From an uncultured Clostridia bacterium (GTDB lineage Bacteria; Bacillota; Clostridia; Christensenellales; Borkfalkiaceae): DNA of 37,809 nt. This document shows, piece after piece, positions 7,852 to 15,567 of this stretch (the stretch's first letter is position 1; each line of letters starts with the position of its first letter). The stretch lies in assembly GCA_947088135.1 (NCBI GenBank), contig CAMUFJ010000017.1:1-37809 (forward strand), read 5' to 3'. The notes below the pieces were generated by a model. The model saw nothing but the letters and a program-made list of their open reading frames with translations. It did no database searches and had not been told where the DNA came from. The translations under genes and the position numbers were made by a program.

Positions 7852-8513
7852 AGCTGACTTCGATTCAAAAACGGTACGGCGATGCCGTCGCGCTCGAAAT
7901 TCCCGAGCTGGAACTAAAAACGGGGGAGATCACCGCCGTGCTCGGAGAAAGCGGAGCGGGCAAGAGCACGCTTTTGGGTATTATTTCGGGCATGATCCCC
8001 GCCGAGGGGAGCACGGAGGGAGTAGGGAAGGTTTCCTATTTGTTCCAATCGGCAAAGCTGCTGCCAAACTTGAACGCTTTGCAGAATTTGCTGTTCGTTC
8101 TGCCCAAGGGGAGCGACGAAGAAAAGGCGCGGGAAATGCTCGCCCGCGTGGGGCTTCAAGGCAAGGAGGGGCGGTATCCGCACGAGCTGTCGGGCGGAGA
8201 AAAGCAGCGGGTCGCCGTTGCGCGCGCCTTCCTGTTTCCGCACGATACTCTGCTGATGGACGAGCCTTTTTCCGCAATCGACTTGTCCCTCAAAAAATCG
8301 CTTGTCGAGCTTGTCGTTTCTCTTTGGCAGGAAACGCACGACACGGTTGTTTTCGTCACGCACGACGTGCACGAGGCGGCTTTGCTTTCTCACCGCGCCG
8401 TTGTTCTGAAAGGGGGGCGCGTCGTTGCCGACTTTCCCGTTGCGGGGGAACTACCGCGCGATTTCTTCAACCGTCATTCCGCGGAAAGCGAGCTCGTCCG
8501 CGCTTTGGTGTAG
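7848..8513 (+). CDS. ABC transporter ATP-binding protein, NitT/TauT-type
   Basis: The complete nucleotide-binding domain (221 aa) drives the importer. Walker A is GESGAGKST (residues 33-41), the Q-loop is FQSAK near 66-70, the signature is LSGGEKQRVAVARA, Walker B is LLMDEPF, and the switch histidine is in VFVTHDVHEA. I chose ATG 7848, which overlaps the permease stop and begins MKLTSIQKRY; the frame is open far upstream inside the permease, but that is an out-of-frame shadow. It is shorter than the usual 240-260 residues but lacks no motif. A hairpin right after the stop probably ends the operon. Confidence 0.9.
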   Translation: MKLTSIQKRYGDAVALEIPELELKTGEITAVLGESGAGKSTLLGIISGMIPAEGSTEGVGKVSYLFQSAKLLPNLNALQNLLFVLPKGSDEEKAREMLARVGLQGKEGRYPHELSGGEKQRVAVARAFLFPHDTLLMDEPFSAIDLSLKKSLVELVVSLWQETHDTVVFVTHDVHEAALLSHRAVVLKGGRVVADFPVAGELPRDFFNRHSAESELVRALV

Positions 8514-8546
8514 AAAGAATGCGGTAAATTTGCCCCCGCTTTCTTT
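8514..8546 (+). terminator. Probable terminator of the ABC operon
   Basis: AAAGAA-T-GCGG (8514-8524) pairs with CCGC-T-TTCTTT (8536-8546) around an 11-base loop, ten pairs with one T/T mismatch. It starts one base after the ATPase stop. The U-rich part lies in the 3' arm and there is no further U-run, so efficiency is uncertain. Confidence 0.5.
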
Positions 8547-8567
8547 GCATAAATACACATATTTCGT

Positions 8568-8596
8568 TTGACAAACGGCGCGCGCGTGTGTATAAT
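8568..8596 (+). promoter_or_regulatory. Consensus sigma-A promoter of tyrS
   Basis: TTGACA (8568-8573) and TATAAT (8591-8596) match both consensus hexamers exactly at 17-base spacing. Counting from the -10 box, +1 falls at or within a few bases of A8603, the first base of the leader ORF. Confidence 0.88.
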
Positions 8597-8602
8597 GAAA
8601 TT

Positions 8603-8659
8603 ATGAAACGCAGTTACTTTGCAATTTACGGTTACGGCTACGCGTATTATCTTTTTTAA
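8603..8659 (+). CDS. Tyrosine-rich leader peptide of the tyrS attenuator
   Basis: This 18-codon ORF reads MKRSYFAIYGYGYAYYLF. Six of 18 codons are Tyr (four TAC, two TAT), five of them within eight codons (9-16), just upstream of competing RNA helices and an intrinsic terminator in front of tyrosyl-tRNA synthetase. That is the layout of trp-, his- or pheST-type leader peptides, whose translation rate senses charged tRNA. The gene is too short for ordinary ORF callers. There is no ribosome site: from the promoter, +1 would lie at about 8603, so the ORF may be read from a leaderless transcript. The peptide itself probably has no function beyond being translated. Confidence 0.8.
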   Translation: MKRSYFAIYGYGYAYYLF

Positions 8660-8712
8660 TACGTAGTTTTTTCGCGTAAATCGCCCGAGATTTGTATGAA
8701 TACGGTTTGCGC
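8621..8712 (+). promoter_or_regulatory. Attenuator switch region: protector and antiterminator helices
   Basis: Segment 2, GCGTAAATCG (8674-8683), pairs over ten bases (two G-U) with segment 3, CGGTTTGCGC (8703-8712), to form an antiterminator. Segment 2 can instead pair with leader codons 7-10, GCAATTTACG (8621-8630) with CGTAAATCGC (8675-8684), nine of ten bases. Segment 3 is also the left arm of the terminator at 8702-8726. A further hairpin, CTACG-CG-TATT (8638-8648) with AATACGTAG (8658-8666), sits over the last Tyr codons and stop. A ribosome stalled at Tyr codons would break the 1:2 helix and free segment 2, favouring readthrough. Pairings were found by eye; the energetics are not calculated. 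Confidence 0.7.
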
Positions 8713-8735
8713 AGGTCGCAAGCCGTTTTATTTTT
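8702..8735 (+). terminator. tyrS attenuator terminator
   Basis: ACGGTTTGCG (8702-8711) and CGCAAGCCGT (8717-8726) form a 10-bp stem with one G-U and a 5-base loop, followed by a run of T broken by one A (TTTTATTTTT). It ends 16 bases before the tyrS ATG and so can stop transcription before the gene. Confidence 0.87.
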
Positions 8736-8751
8736 AAAAAAGGAGAAACTT

Positions 8752-9945
8752 ATGGAAAACGTAATGGACGCGCTTCGCGCGCGCGGATTCGTCAAGCAAA
8801 CGGTATTCGAGGACGAGCTGTATGAAAAGCTCGGGAGTGAAAGCGTGCCGTTCTATATCGGATTCGACCCTACGGCGGACAGCCTTCACGTGGGGCACTT
8901 CATGCAACTCATCGCCATGAAGCATATGCAGGAGCATGGACACCGTCCCATTATTCTGATCGGCGGGGGCACGGGCATGGTTGGCGATCCTTCGGGCAGA
9001 ACGGACATGCGTTCCATGATGACTAAGGAAACGGTGGAGCACCACGTGGAATGCTTTAAAAAGCAGATGGCGCGCTTTATCGATTTCGAAGGGGAAAACG
9101 GCGCGATCGTCGTAAACAACGCCGATTGGCTTCTCGAACTCAACTACGTGGACTTTTTGCGGGACGTCGGCGCGTACTTTTCCGTGAACAAAATGCTCAC
9201 GGCGGAGTGCTACCGCTCGCGCATGGAGAAGGGGCTCACCTTCCTCGAATTCAATTATATGCTCATGCAGGCGTACGACTTTTTGGTGCTTAACCGCAAG
9301 TACGGGTGTTTGTTGCAGCTGGGCGGCGACGACCAGTGGAGCAACATTCTCGCGGGTGCAGACCTCATTCGCAGAAAGGAGCACAAGGCGGCATTTGCCA
9401 TGACCTTCACGCTCCTCACTACGAGCGAGGGCAAAAAAATGGGCAAAACGCAAAAGGGTGCTGTTTGGCTCGATGAGAACAAGACGAGCCCGTACGATTT
9501 TTACCAGTATTGGAGAAATACGGCGGACGACGACGTGGAAAAATGCTTGAAGCTTTTGACCTTCCTGCCTCTTTCGGAAATCGCCGAGCTTTGCGCGCAC
9601 CGCGACGAGCGCATGAACGTTGCAAAAGAACGGCTTGCATACGAGCTTACCAAAACGGTGCACGGCAAGGAAAAGGCGGACAAAGCGCAGAGCGAAGCGC
9701 GCGCGGCGTTCGGCGGCGAAGGGGAAATGCCCGTAAAAGAGATCCCCGCAAGCATCAACGAGCTTTTGGGCGCGCTCACCGCTACGGGGCTCTGCAAGAG
9801 CAACGGCGAGGCGCGGCGCCTTGTGGAGCAGGGCGGCGTCGCCGTAAACGGCGAACGTGCGGAAAGCGTCAATATGCCTCTGCCCGCAGGCGAGTTTACG
9901 TTGTTTAAGGGTAAAAAAGTTCGTATTAAGGTCGTGCGCGTCTAA
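8752..9945 (+). CDS. tyrS: Tyrosyl-tRNA synthetase
   Basis: A class I synthetase (397 aa) that charges tRNA-Tyr. The HIGH-type motif is HVGHF (residues 46-50), the KMSKS loop is KMGKT (229-233), and the tyrosine pocket includes YIGFDPTADSLH near 35-46 and the LLQLGGDDQWSN segment. The C-terminus is an S4-like RNA-binding domain (KSNGEARRLVEQGGVAVNG). I chose ATG 8752, with AAGGAG upstream; in-frame codons back to 8692 lie in the attenuator terminator. Expression is probably controlled by the Tyr-codon attenuator rather than by a T-box. The stop overlaps the yigZ ATG. Confidence 0.95.
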   Translation: MENVMDALRARGFVKQTVFEDELYEKLGSESVPFYIGFDPTADSLHVGHFMQLIAMKHMQEHGHRPIILIGGGTGMVGDPSGRTDMRSMMTKETVEHHVECFKKQMARFIDFEGENGAIVVNNADWLLELNYVDFLRDVGAYFSVNKMLTAECYRSRMEKGLTFLEFNYMLMQAYDFLVLNRKYGCLLQLGGDDQWSNILAGADLIRRKEHKAAFAMTFTLLTTSEGKKMGKTQKGAVWLDENKTSPYDFYQYWRNTADDDVEKCLKLLTFLPLSEIAELCAHRDERMNVAKERLAYELTKTVHGKEKADKAQSEARAAFGGEGEMPVKEIPASINELLGALTATGLCKSNGEARRLVEQGGVAVNGERAESVNMPLPAGEFTLFKGKKVRIKVVRV

Positions 9946-10574
9946 TGTATTTATCCGTTTTCGGCGAAACGGTCGCAGAGCGAACAATCGAAAAATCCCG
10001 TTTTATCGCATACGTATCGCATATCGAGGGGGAGGAGGAAGCGAAGGCGTTTCTTGCCCGCGTCCGCGCGGAACACCCGCTTGCCACGCACGTATGCTAC
10101 GGTTACGTTGCCGACGCTTTGGGTAACGAACAGCGTTTTTCCGACGCGGGCGAACCGCAGGGTACGGCCGGGATGCCCATATTGGGCGTGTTGAAGGCGC
10201 AGGGGCTCTTTCAAACGGCGATCGCCGTCGTGCGCTATTTCGGCGGGATCAAGCTGGGCGCGGGCGGGCTGACCCGCGCCTATTCTTCCGTTTCCGCATT
10301 GGGGCTTGCGTCCGCAAAAATCTGCGAGTACGACGCTTGCGTTTCCCTCCGCATCAAAATGGAGTATTCGGGCGTCAACGCCGTGCTCCTGCTGTTGGAG
10401 CGCGAGGGGTATTCGGATCACGAAAAATTTTTCGGCGAGAGGGCGGAGTTTTTGGTTTCCGTCCGCGAACGGGACTGCGAAGCGTTTTGCGCTACGCTCC
10501 GCGACAGGTTGAACGGCAGAGTAGAGATCGCGGAAGAGAAACGGTTCGTTCATTCGTTCCCGATCAAAAAATAA
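9945..10574 (+). CDS. yigZ: YigZ/IMPACT family protein
   Basis: The 209-residue protein has the UPF0029 domain (about 1-120, with a FSDAGEPQGTAGMPIL stretch and a VRYFGGIKLGAGGL motif) followed by a DUF1949 ferredoxin-like domain. The family is widespread and related to the eukaryotic translation regulator IMPACT; its bacterial role is not settled. The ATG shares one base with the tyrS stop (TAATG), so it is coupled to tyrS and would fall under the same attenuator. A strong terminator follows. Confidence 0.88.
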   Translation: MYLSVFGETVAERTIEKSRFIAYVSHIEGEEEAKAFLARVRAEHPLATHVCYGYVADALGNEQRFSDAGEPQGTAGMPILGVLKAQGLFQTAIAVVRYFGGIKLGAGGLTRAYSSVSALGLASAKICEYDACVSLRIKMEYSGVNAVLLLLEREGYSDHEKFFGERAEFLVSVRERDCEAFCATLRDRLNGRVEIAEEKRFVHSFPIKK

Positions 10575-10587
10575 GAAAAACTTTCAT

Positions 10588-10615
10588 AAGGACGGTTGAC
10601 CGTCCTTTTTCTTTT
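10588..10615 (+). terminator. Intrinsic terminator after yigZ
   Basis: AAGGACGG (10588-10595) and CCGTCCTT (10600-10607) form an 8-bp perfect stem with a TTGA loop, followed by TTTCTTTT. It closes the tyrS-yigZ unit. Confidence 0.9.
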
Positions 10616-10633
10616 ATCGGGGAAATTGCGTCG

Positions 10634-10664
10634 TTGTTTAATCTTTGCGAAATTGCGGTATAAT
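10634..10664 (+). promoter_or_regulatory. Candidate promoter of clpB
   Basis: A perfect TATAAT (10659-10664) lies 38 bases before the clpB start. The best -35 is TTGTTT (10634-10639) with a 19-base spacer, so it is weak. I see no CIRCE (HrcA) or CtsR heptad repeat here, so a heat-shock operator is not visible. Confidence 0.5.
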
Positions 10665-10701
10665 ACAAGCGAAAATAAAATTCATATAAGGAGTGGATAT
10701 T

Positions 10702-13278
10702 ATGGACGCAAACAAATTTACCCAAAAATCGATTCAAGCCATTCAGAGCGCACAAAATATTGCGCTCGAATACGGAAACGCGGAGCTGACGGCTCTGCAC
10801 CTTTGCTTTGCGCTTTTGGAGCGGGACGGGCTGTGTTTCCGCATTATCAAACGCGCGGGCACGGATGCGGACGGACTTTCGAAAGGCGTGCGGGAGGAGA
10901 TCGAACGGCTTCCGCGCGCGTCGGGCGGTACGGGAAGCTATCCCTCGTCCGCACTGCAACGTACTTTCAACGAAGCGGAGAAGCTTGCCGACGGCATGAA
11001 AGACGAGTACGTTTCGGTGGAACACTTATTTCTTTGTTTGTTCGACAATGCCGAGCGGGGGCTCGATAAGCTTTTTTCCCGTTTTGGCTTGACGAAGAAC
11101 GGTTTTTTAAAGGGAATGAAAGAGGTGCGCGGGAATCAGACGGTAAAGAGCGACAACCCCGAGGGGACGTACGAAGCGCTCGAAAAATACGGAACCGATC
11201 TCACGGGGCGTGCCCGCGAGCACAAGTTGGAGCCCGTGATCGGCAGGGACGAGGAGATCCGCAACGTGGTGCGCATTCTCTCCCGCAAGACGAAGAACAA
11301 CCCCGTGCTCATCGGCGAGCCTGGCGTGGGCAAAACCGCCATTGCGGAGGGGCTTGCGCAGAGGATCGTAAAAGGGGACGTTCCCGAAGGTTTGAAAAAC
11401 AAAAAGCTCTTTTCGCTCGATATGGGCGCGTTGATCGCGGGCGCGAAATATCGCGGGGAATTCGAGGAACGGCTTAAAGCCGTCTTGGAGGAGGTCACGA
11501 AATCCGAGGGCGGGATATTGCTCTTCATCGACGAGCTTCATACCGTGGTCGGCGCGGGCAAAACGGACGGCGCGATGGATGCGGGCAACCTTTTAAAACC
11601 TTTGCTCGCGCGGGGAGAACTGCATTGCATCGGCGCGACCACGCTCGACGAATACCGCAAGTATATCGAGAAAGACGCCGCTTTGGAGCGCAGATTCCAG
11701 CCCGTGCTTGTGGGCGAGCCGACGGTGGAGGACACTGTTTCGATTCTGCGCGGACTGAGAGAGCGGTTCGAAATCTTCCACGGCGTGCGCATTCACGACG
11801 ACGCGCTTGTCGCCGCCGCGACGCTTTCAAACCGCTACATTTCCGACCGTTTTTTGCCCGATAAGGCAATCGACTTGGTGGACGAAGCGGCGGCGATGAT
11901 CCGTACCGAGATCGATTCCATGCCTGCGGATATGGACGCCATGAGCCGTAAAATCACACAGCTCGAAGTGGAGGAGAAGGCGCTTGCCAAGGAGAGCGAC
12001 AACCTCTCTAAGGCGCGGCTCGAAGCATTGAAGAAGGAGCTCACCGAGCTCAAAGAGGGCTTCCGCGGTATGAAGGCGAAGTGGGAGGACGAGAAAAACG
12101 CCATCCGCGCCGAAAAGGAGCTCAAAGAAAAGATAGACGATCTGCGCGGGGAAATCGATTCCGCAATGACGCGGGGCGAGCTCGAAAAGGCATCCCGCCT
12201 CCGCTACGGAGATTTGCCCAATCTCGAAAAACAGCTCGAAGAGGCAAAGGCGAGCGTAAGCGGCAGGGAGAACGCTATTTTGCAGGACGAGGTGACGGAG
12301 GAGGAAATCAACCGTATTGTCGCGCGGTGGACGGGGATTCCCGTCGCACGGCTCAAAGAGGGGGAGCGGGAGAAAATTCTCCGTCTTGAAGACGACCTTC
12401 ATAAGCGTGTCATCGGGCAGGAGGAAGCGGTAAAAAAGGTTTCCGAAGCCATTCTCCGCGCGCGGGCGGGGATATCCGACCCCAACCGTCCCATCGGCTC
12501 TTTCCTGTTTTTAGGGCCTACGGGCGTGGGCAAAACAGAACTCGCCAAATCGCTTGCCGAGAATTTGTTTGACGACGAGCGTAATCTCGTCCGTATCGAT
12601 ATGTCCGAATACATGGAGAAGTTCTCCGTTTCGCGTTTGGTGGGGGCTCCTCCCGGATACGTCGGTTACGAGGAAGGTGGCGCGCTCACCGAAGCGGTGC
12701 GCAGAAAACCCTATTGCATCGTCCTTTTCGACGAGATCGAAAAAGCGCATCCGGACGTGTTTAACATTTTATTGCAGATCCTTGACGACGGCAGAGTCAC
12801 CGATTCGCAGGGACGCACCGTAGACTTCAAAAACACGATCATCATTCTTACTTCAAATCTTGGTTCGGAGCTCATTATGGAGGGTATGGAAGACGGCGAA
12901 ATTTCCGCCCGTGCGCTCGGTCAGGTGCAGGAGCTCTTAAAGCGCAACTTCCGTCCTGAATTTTTGAACAGGCTCGACGAAATCATCACTTTCAAACCGC
13001 TTACGCGGAAGAATATCGATAGCATCGTGGAGATTATGCTCGATCGTTTGAAGGCGCGCCTTTCGACGGAGCATATTAACTTGGAGGTAACGAAACGCGC
13101 CGCGGCGTATCTTGCCGACAACGGTTACGACGGCGTCTACGGCGCGCGTCCGCTCAAACGGTTTATTCAATCGCGCGCGGAAACCTTGCTTGCGAAATAT
13201 ATCATAAAGGAGAATCCCGAAGCGGGCAGTACGTTAACGCTCGATTGCGGCGACGACGGACTGTTTATAAGCAAGTAA
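10702..13278 (+). CDS. clpB: ATP-dependent chaperone ClpB
   Basis: This Hsp100 disaggregase (858 aa) works with DnaK to resolve protein aggregates. In order: the double-repeat N-domain (about 1-145), AAA+ module 1 with Walker A GEPGVGKT near residue 206 and Walker B LLFIDELH, a charged coiled-coil middle domain (about 400-520) that distinguishes ClpB from ClpC/ClpA, and AAA+ module 2 with Walker A GPTGVGKTE near 604 and Walker B VLFDEIEKAH. No ClpP-binding loop was noticed. The ATG at 10702 has AAGGAG 8 bases upstream; a GTG three codons earlier overlaps that ribosome site and was rejected. Length is normal. Confidence 0.95.
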   Translation: MDANKFTQKSIQAIQSAQNIALEYGNAELTALHLCFALLERDGLCFRIIKRAGTDADGLSKGVREEIERLPRASGGTGSYPSSALQRTFNEAEKLADGMKDEYVSVEHLFLCLFDNAERGLDKLFSRFGLTKNGFLKGMKEVRGNQTVKSDNPEGTYEALEKYGTDLTGRAREHKLEPVIGRDEEIRNVVRILSRKTKNNPVLIGEPGVGKTAIAEGLAQRIVKGDVPEGLKNKKLFSLDMGALIAGAKYRGEFEERLKAVLEEVTKSEGGILLFIDELHTVVGAGKTDGAMDAGNLLKPLLARGELHCIGATTLDEYRKYIEKDAALERRFQPVLVGEPTVEDTVSILRGLRERFEIFHGVRIHDDALVAAATLSNRYISDRFLPDKAIDLVDEAAAMIRTEIDSMPADMDAMSRKITQLEVEEKALAKESDNLSKARLEALKKELTELKEGFRGMKAKWEDEKNAIRAEKELKEKIDDLRGEIDSAMTRGELEKASRLRYGDLPNLEKQLEEAKASVSGRENAILQDEVTEEEINRIVARWTGIPVARLKEGEREKILRLEDDLHKRVIGQEEAVKKVSEAILRARAGISDPNRPIGSFLFLGPTGVGKTELAKSLAENLFDDERNLVRIDMSEYMEKFSVSRLVGAPPGYVGYEEGGALTEAVRRKPYCIVLFDEIEKAHPDVFNILLQILDDGRVTDSQGRTVDFKNTIIILTSNLGSELIMEGMEDGEISARALGQVQELLKRNFRPEFLNRLDEIITFKPLTRKNIDSIVEIMLDRLKARLSTEHINLEVTKRAAAYLADNGYDGVYGARPLKRFIQSRAETLLAKYIIKENPEAGSTLTLDCGDDGLFISK

Positions 13279-13312
13279 CGTAGGGAATGCAAATCGTTTT
13301 TCCAAAATAACC

Positions 13313-13355
13313 AAACAACCCCAAAAATGAGAAAATTTTTTGGGGTTGTTTTTTA
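13313..13355 (+). terminator. Intrinsic terminator after clpB
   Basis: AAACAACCCCAAAAA (13313-13327) pairs perfectly with TTTTTGGGGTTGTTT (13337-13351), continuing into more T. The symmetry, with A-rich and T-rich flanks, would also allow function on the other strand. Confidence 0.9.
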
Positions 13356-13410
13356 TAAAAAAACAAAAATTGTCGGGAAAAAGGTAGATTTTTCAAACGG
13401 AATATGTTAT

Positions 13411-13416
13411 TATAAT
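13411..13416 (+). promoter_or_regulatory. Candidate -10 box upstream of the c-di-GMP gene
   Basis: TATAAT at 13411-13416 sits in an AT-rich stretch between the clpB terminator and the next gene, with no good -35 at 16-18 bases. The predicted 5' leader would be about 70 bases. Low confidence. Confidence 0.35.
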
Positions 13417-13494
13417 ATTGTAAAATGTATAAATATGTCGTTTTGCGCATTTTCTTGTAATGTACGGCAAATATCGGGAAAGAGGACACTTGGC

Positions 13495-15555
13495 ATGGCA
13501 AAACAAAAAATTCTGATTGTAGACGATTCCGAGATGAACCGCTCTATTTTGGCGGATATTTTGGGGGAAGAATTCGACGTCATAGAGGCGTGCGACGGGT
13601 TTGAGGCAATCAACACGATGCGCAGTTACGGCGTGGAGCTTTCTCTTGTTTTGCTCGACGTGGTAATGCCGAGAATGGACGGTTTCGAGGTTCTCGCCAT
13701 GATGAACAACTACAAGTGGATCCAAGATATTCCGGTCATTATGATTTCCGCGGAAAATTCCTCGTCTTACATGGACAGGGCTTACGAGCTCGGCGCGACG
13801 GACTATATCCAGCGTCCTTTCGACGCGCTCGTCGTCCGCCGCAGAGCCATCAACACCATCATGCTCTATTCCAAGCAAAAGCGGCTGATCGGGCTCGTGG
13901 AAGACCAAATTTACGAGAAAGAAAAAGAGCAGTCGCTCATGATCAATATTCTGAGCCATATCGTTGAGTTTCGCAACGGCGAAAGCGGACTTCACGTGTT
14001 ACATATCCATACCATGACGGAGATCCTTCTTCAAAACCTCTTGAAGCGGACGGATAAGTACCAGCTTTCCCCGCAGGAAATTTCTCTGATTGCGACGGCT
14101 TCGGCATTGCACGACATCGGTAAGATCGGAATCGACGATAAGATTTTAAACAAACCCGGCAGGCTTACGCCCGAAGAATTCGAGCAGATGAAGAATCATG
14201 CCGCTTACGGAGCGGAAGTGCTCGACAAGATGCCGTTTTATAAGAACGAACCGCTTGTCCGCATTGCACGTGAAATTTGCCGTTGGCATCATGAGCGATA
14301 CGACGGAAGAGGCTATCCGGACGGACTCAAAGGGGACGAAATTCCCATTTCCGCGCAGGTGGTTGCGCTCGCGGACGTTTACGACGCGCTCACGAGCGAA
14401 CGCGTTTATAAAAAGGCGATTCCGCACGAAACGGCAATCGAAATGATTTTAAACGGTGAGTGCGGCGCATTTAACCCCGTGTTGCTCAGCGTGCTCAAAT
14501 GGGTTGCGGATCGGATCCAAGTGGAGCTTCGCGTGAATTCCGTGGGCGAAATCAGCAAGCAAGACCTCAACAGGATTACCAAAGAGGTCATTTCGCACGA
14601 GGAGCTTTCCGTTTCCAAACGCACCATCAATTTGTTCGAACGCGAACGGGAAAAATACCGCTTCATCGCGGCGATGAGCAAAGAGATCATGTTCGAGCTG
14701 TACGCCGATCCCGTTACGGTGAGCTTTTTCGACGAGAGCGCGCACAAGCTCGGGGTGGATATGATCATTCCCAACCCCTTGGAGGACGAGAAACTGATCG
14801 CTTGCCTTGGGAAAGAAAACATGATCGAGTTCGGCAAGCTCATTCGCAGCGCCACGCACGACGATTCTATCGTGAGCTTCGAGTGCGACGTCAAGATGGA
14901 CGGCGAGCCCAGACATTGCCGTATTCTCGCCATGACGCAGTACAATTTGAACGACGATACCGATACTTACGAATACGTGGGGACTGTGGGTAAAATCGAG
15001 GACATCACGGAAGAATATTCCAAGATGAAAGCGTTGGAGCAGGCGGCTACGCACGATTCTCTGACGGGTTTAATGAACCACGCGCACGCAAAGTCGATCA
15101 TTCAGGAAAAACTCTCCGAACAGACCGAAAAGAAATTTTTGCTTGCCGTAATGGATATGGATAATTTCAAAGCCATTAACGACACCTACGGGCATATCGC
15201 AGGCGACGAAGCGCTGAAAAACATTTCCGCAAAAATCAAAAACGTACTTCCTTCCGACGGGGTGGCGGCGCGGATCGGCGGCGACGAGTTTATGATTTTT
15301 TGGGAATGTATCGGCGATGCGGAGGCTTCCGCCAAAAAGATATTCCGCGCCTTTAAAGTCAAATTCGGGCAGGACGACGCGTCGCTCAGCATGGGCATTT
15401 CTACGTCCGATATTTCCCGCGACTACGAAGAGCTCTTCCGCTTGGCGGATATGGCGCTTTATGCGGCGAAGGACGCGGGCAAGCAGAGATGCTTGTTCTA
15501 TGACGAGAGCATGAAGGGCATCGATTTGCCGCTTCGGACGAAGTGCGATTCTTAA
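13495..15555 (+). CDS. Response regulator with HD-GYP and GGDEF domains
   Basis: A cytoplasmic 686-residue signalling protein. The N-terminal receiver domain (about 1-125) has the acidic pocket DD at 10-11 and phospho-acceptor Asp55, but the conserved Lys before Pro is Arg (QRPF). The HD-GYP domain (about 150-380) keeps HDIGK near 206, the later His residues (including WHHERYDG) and GYPDG, so it looks able to degrade c-di-GMP. A PAS-like segment (about 395-510) leads to a GGDEF domain with an intact GGDEF near 595-599 and no obvious RxxD inhibitory site. The ATG at 13495 follows AAAGAGGA; the open frame upstream to 13327 lies in the clpB terminator. It is followed by an Hpt gene. Confidence 0.9.
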   Translation: MAKQKILIVDDSEMNRSILADILGEEFDVIEACDGFEAINTMRSYGVELSLVLLDVVMPRMDGFEVLAMMNNYKWIQDIPVIMISAENSSSYMDRAYELGATDYIQRPFDALVVRRRAINTIMLYSKQKRLIGLVEDQIYEKEKEQSLMINILSHIVEFRNGESGLHVLHIHTMTEILLQNLLKRTDKYQLSPQEISLIATASALHDIGKIGIDDKILNKPGRLTPEEFEQMKNHAAYGAEVLDKMPFYKNEPLVRIAREICRWHHERYDGRGYPDGLKGDEIPISAQVVALADVYDALTSERVYKKAIPHETAIEMILNGECGAFNPVLLSVLKWVADRIQVELRVNSVGEISKQDLNRITKEVISHEELSVSKRTINLFEREREKYRFIAAMSKEIMFELYADPVTVSFFDESAHKLGVDMIIPNPLEDEKLIACLGKENMIEFGKLIRSATHDDSIVSFECDVKMDGEPRHCRILAMTQYNLNDDTDTYEYVGTVGKIEDITEEYSKMKALEQAATHDSLTGLMNHAHAKSIIQEKLSEQTEKKFLLAVMDMDNFKAINDTYGHIAGDEALKNISAKIKNVLPSDGVAARIGGDEFMIFWECIGDAEASAKKIFRAFKVKFGQDDASLSMGISTSDISRDYEELFRLADMALYAAKDAGKQRCLFYDESMKGIDLPLRTKCDS

Positions 15556-15567
15556 TGGGGGAAAGTT

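Noticed and set aside
8597..8751. T-box riboswitch upstream of tyrS
   Set aside because: The leader is only about 150 bases and lacks the conserved T-box sequence (GGTGGNACCGCG type) and the long specifier stem.
8734..9987. 417-codon minus-strand ORF opposite tyrS
   Set aside because: It is the antisense shadow of tyrS, made open by GC-rich codon bias; it has no ribosome site and no recognisable domain.
13327..13494. N-terminal extension of the c-di-GMP gene from 13327
   Set aside because: It lies in the clpB terminator and upstream of the -10 box; the receiver domain begins at ATG 13495.
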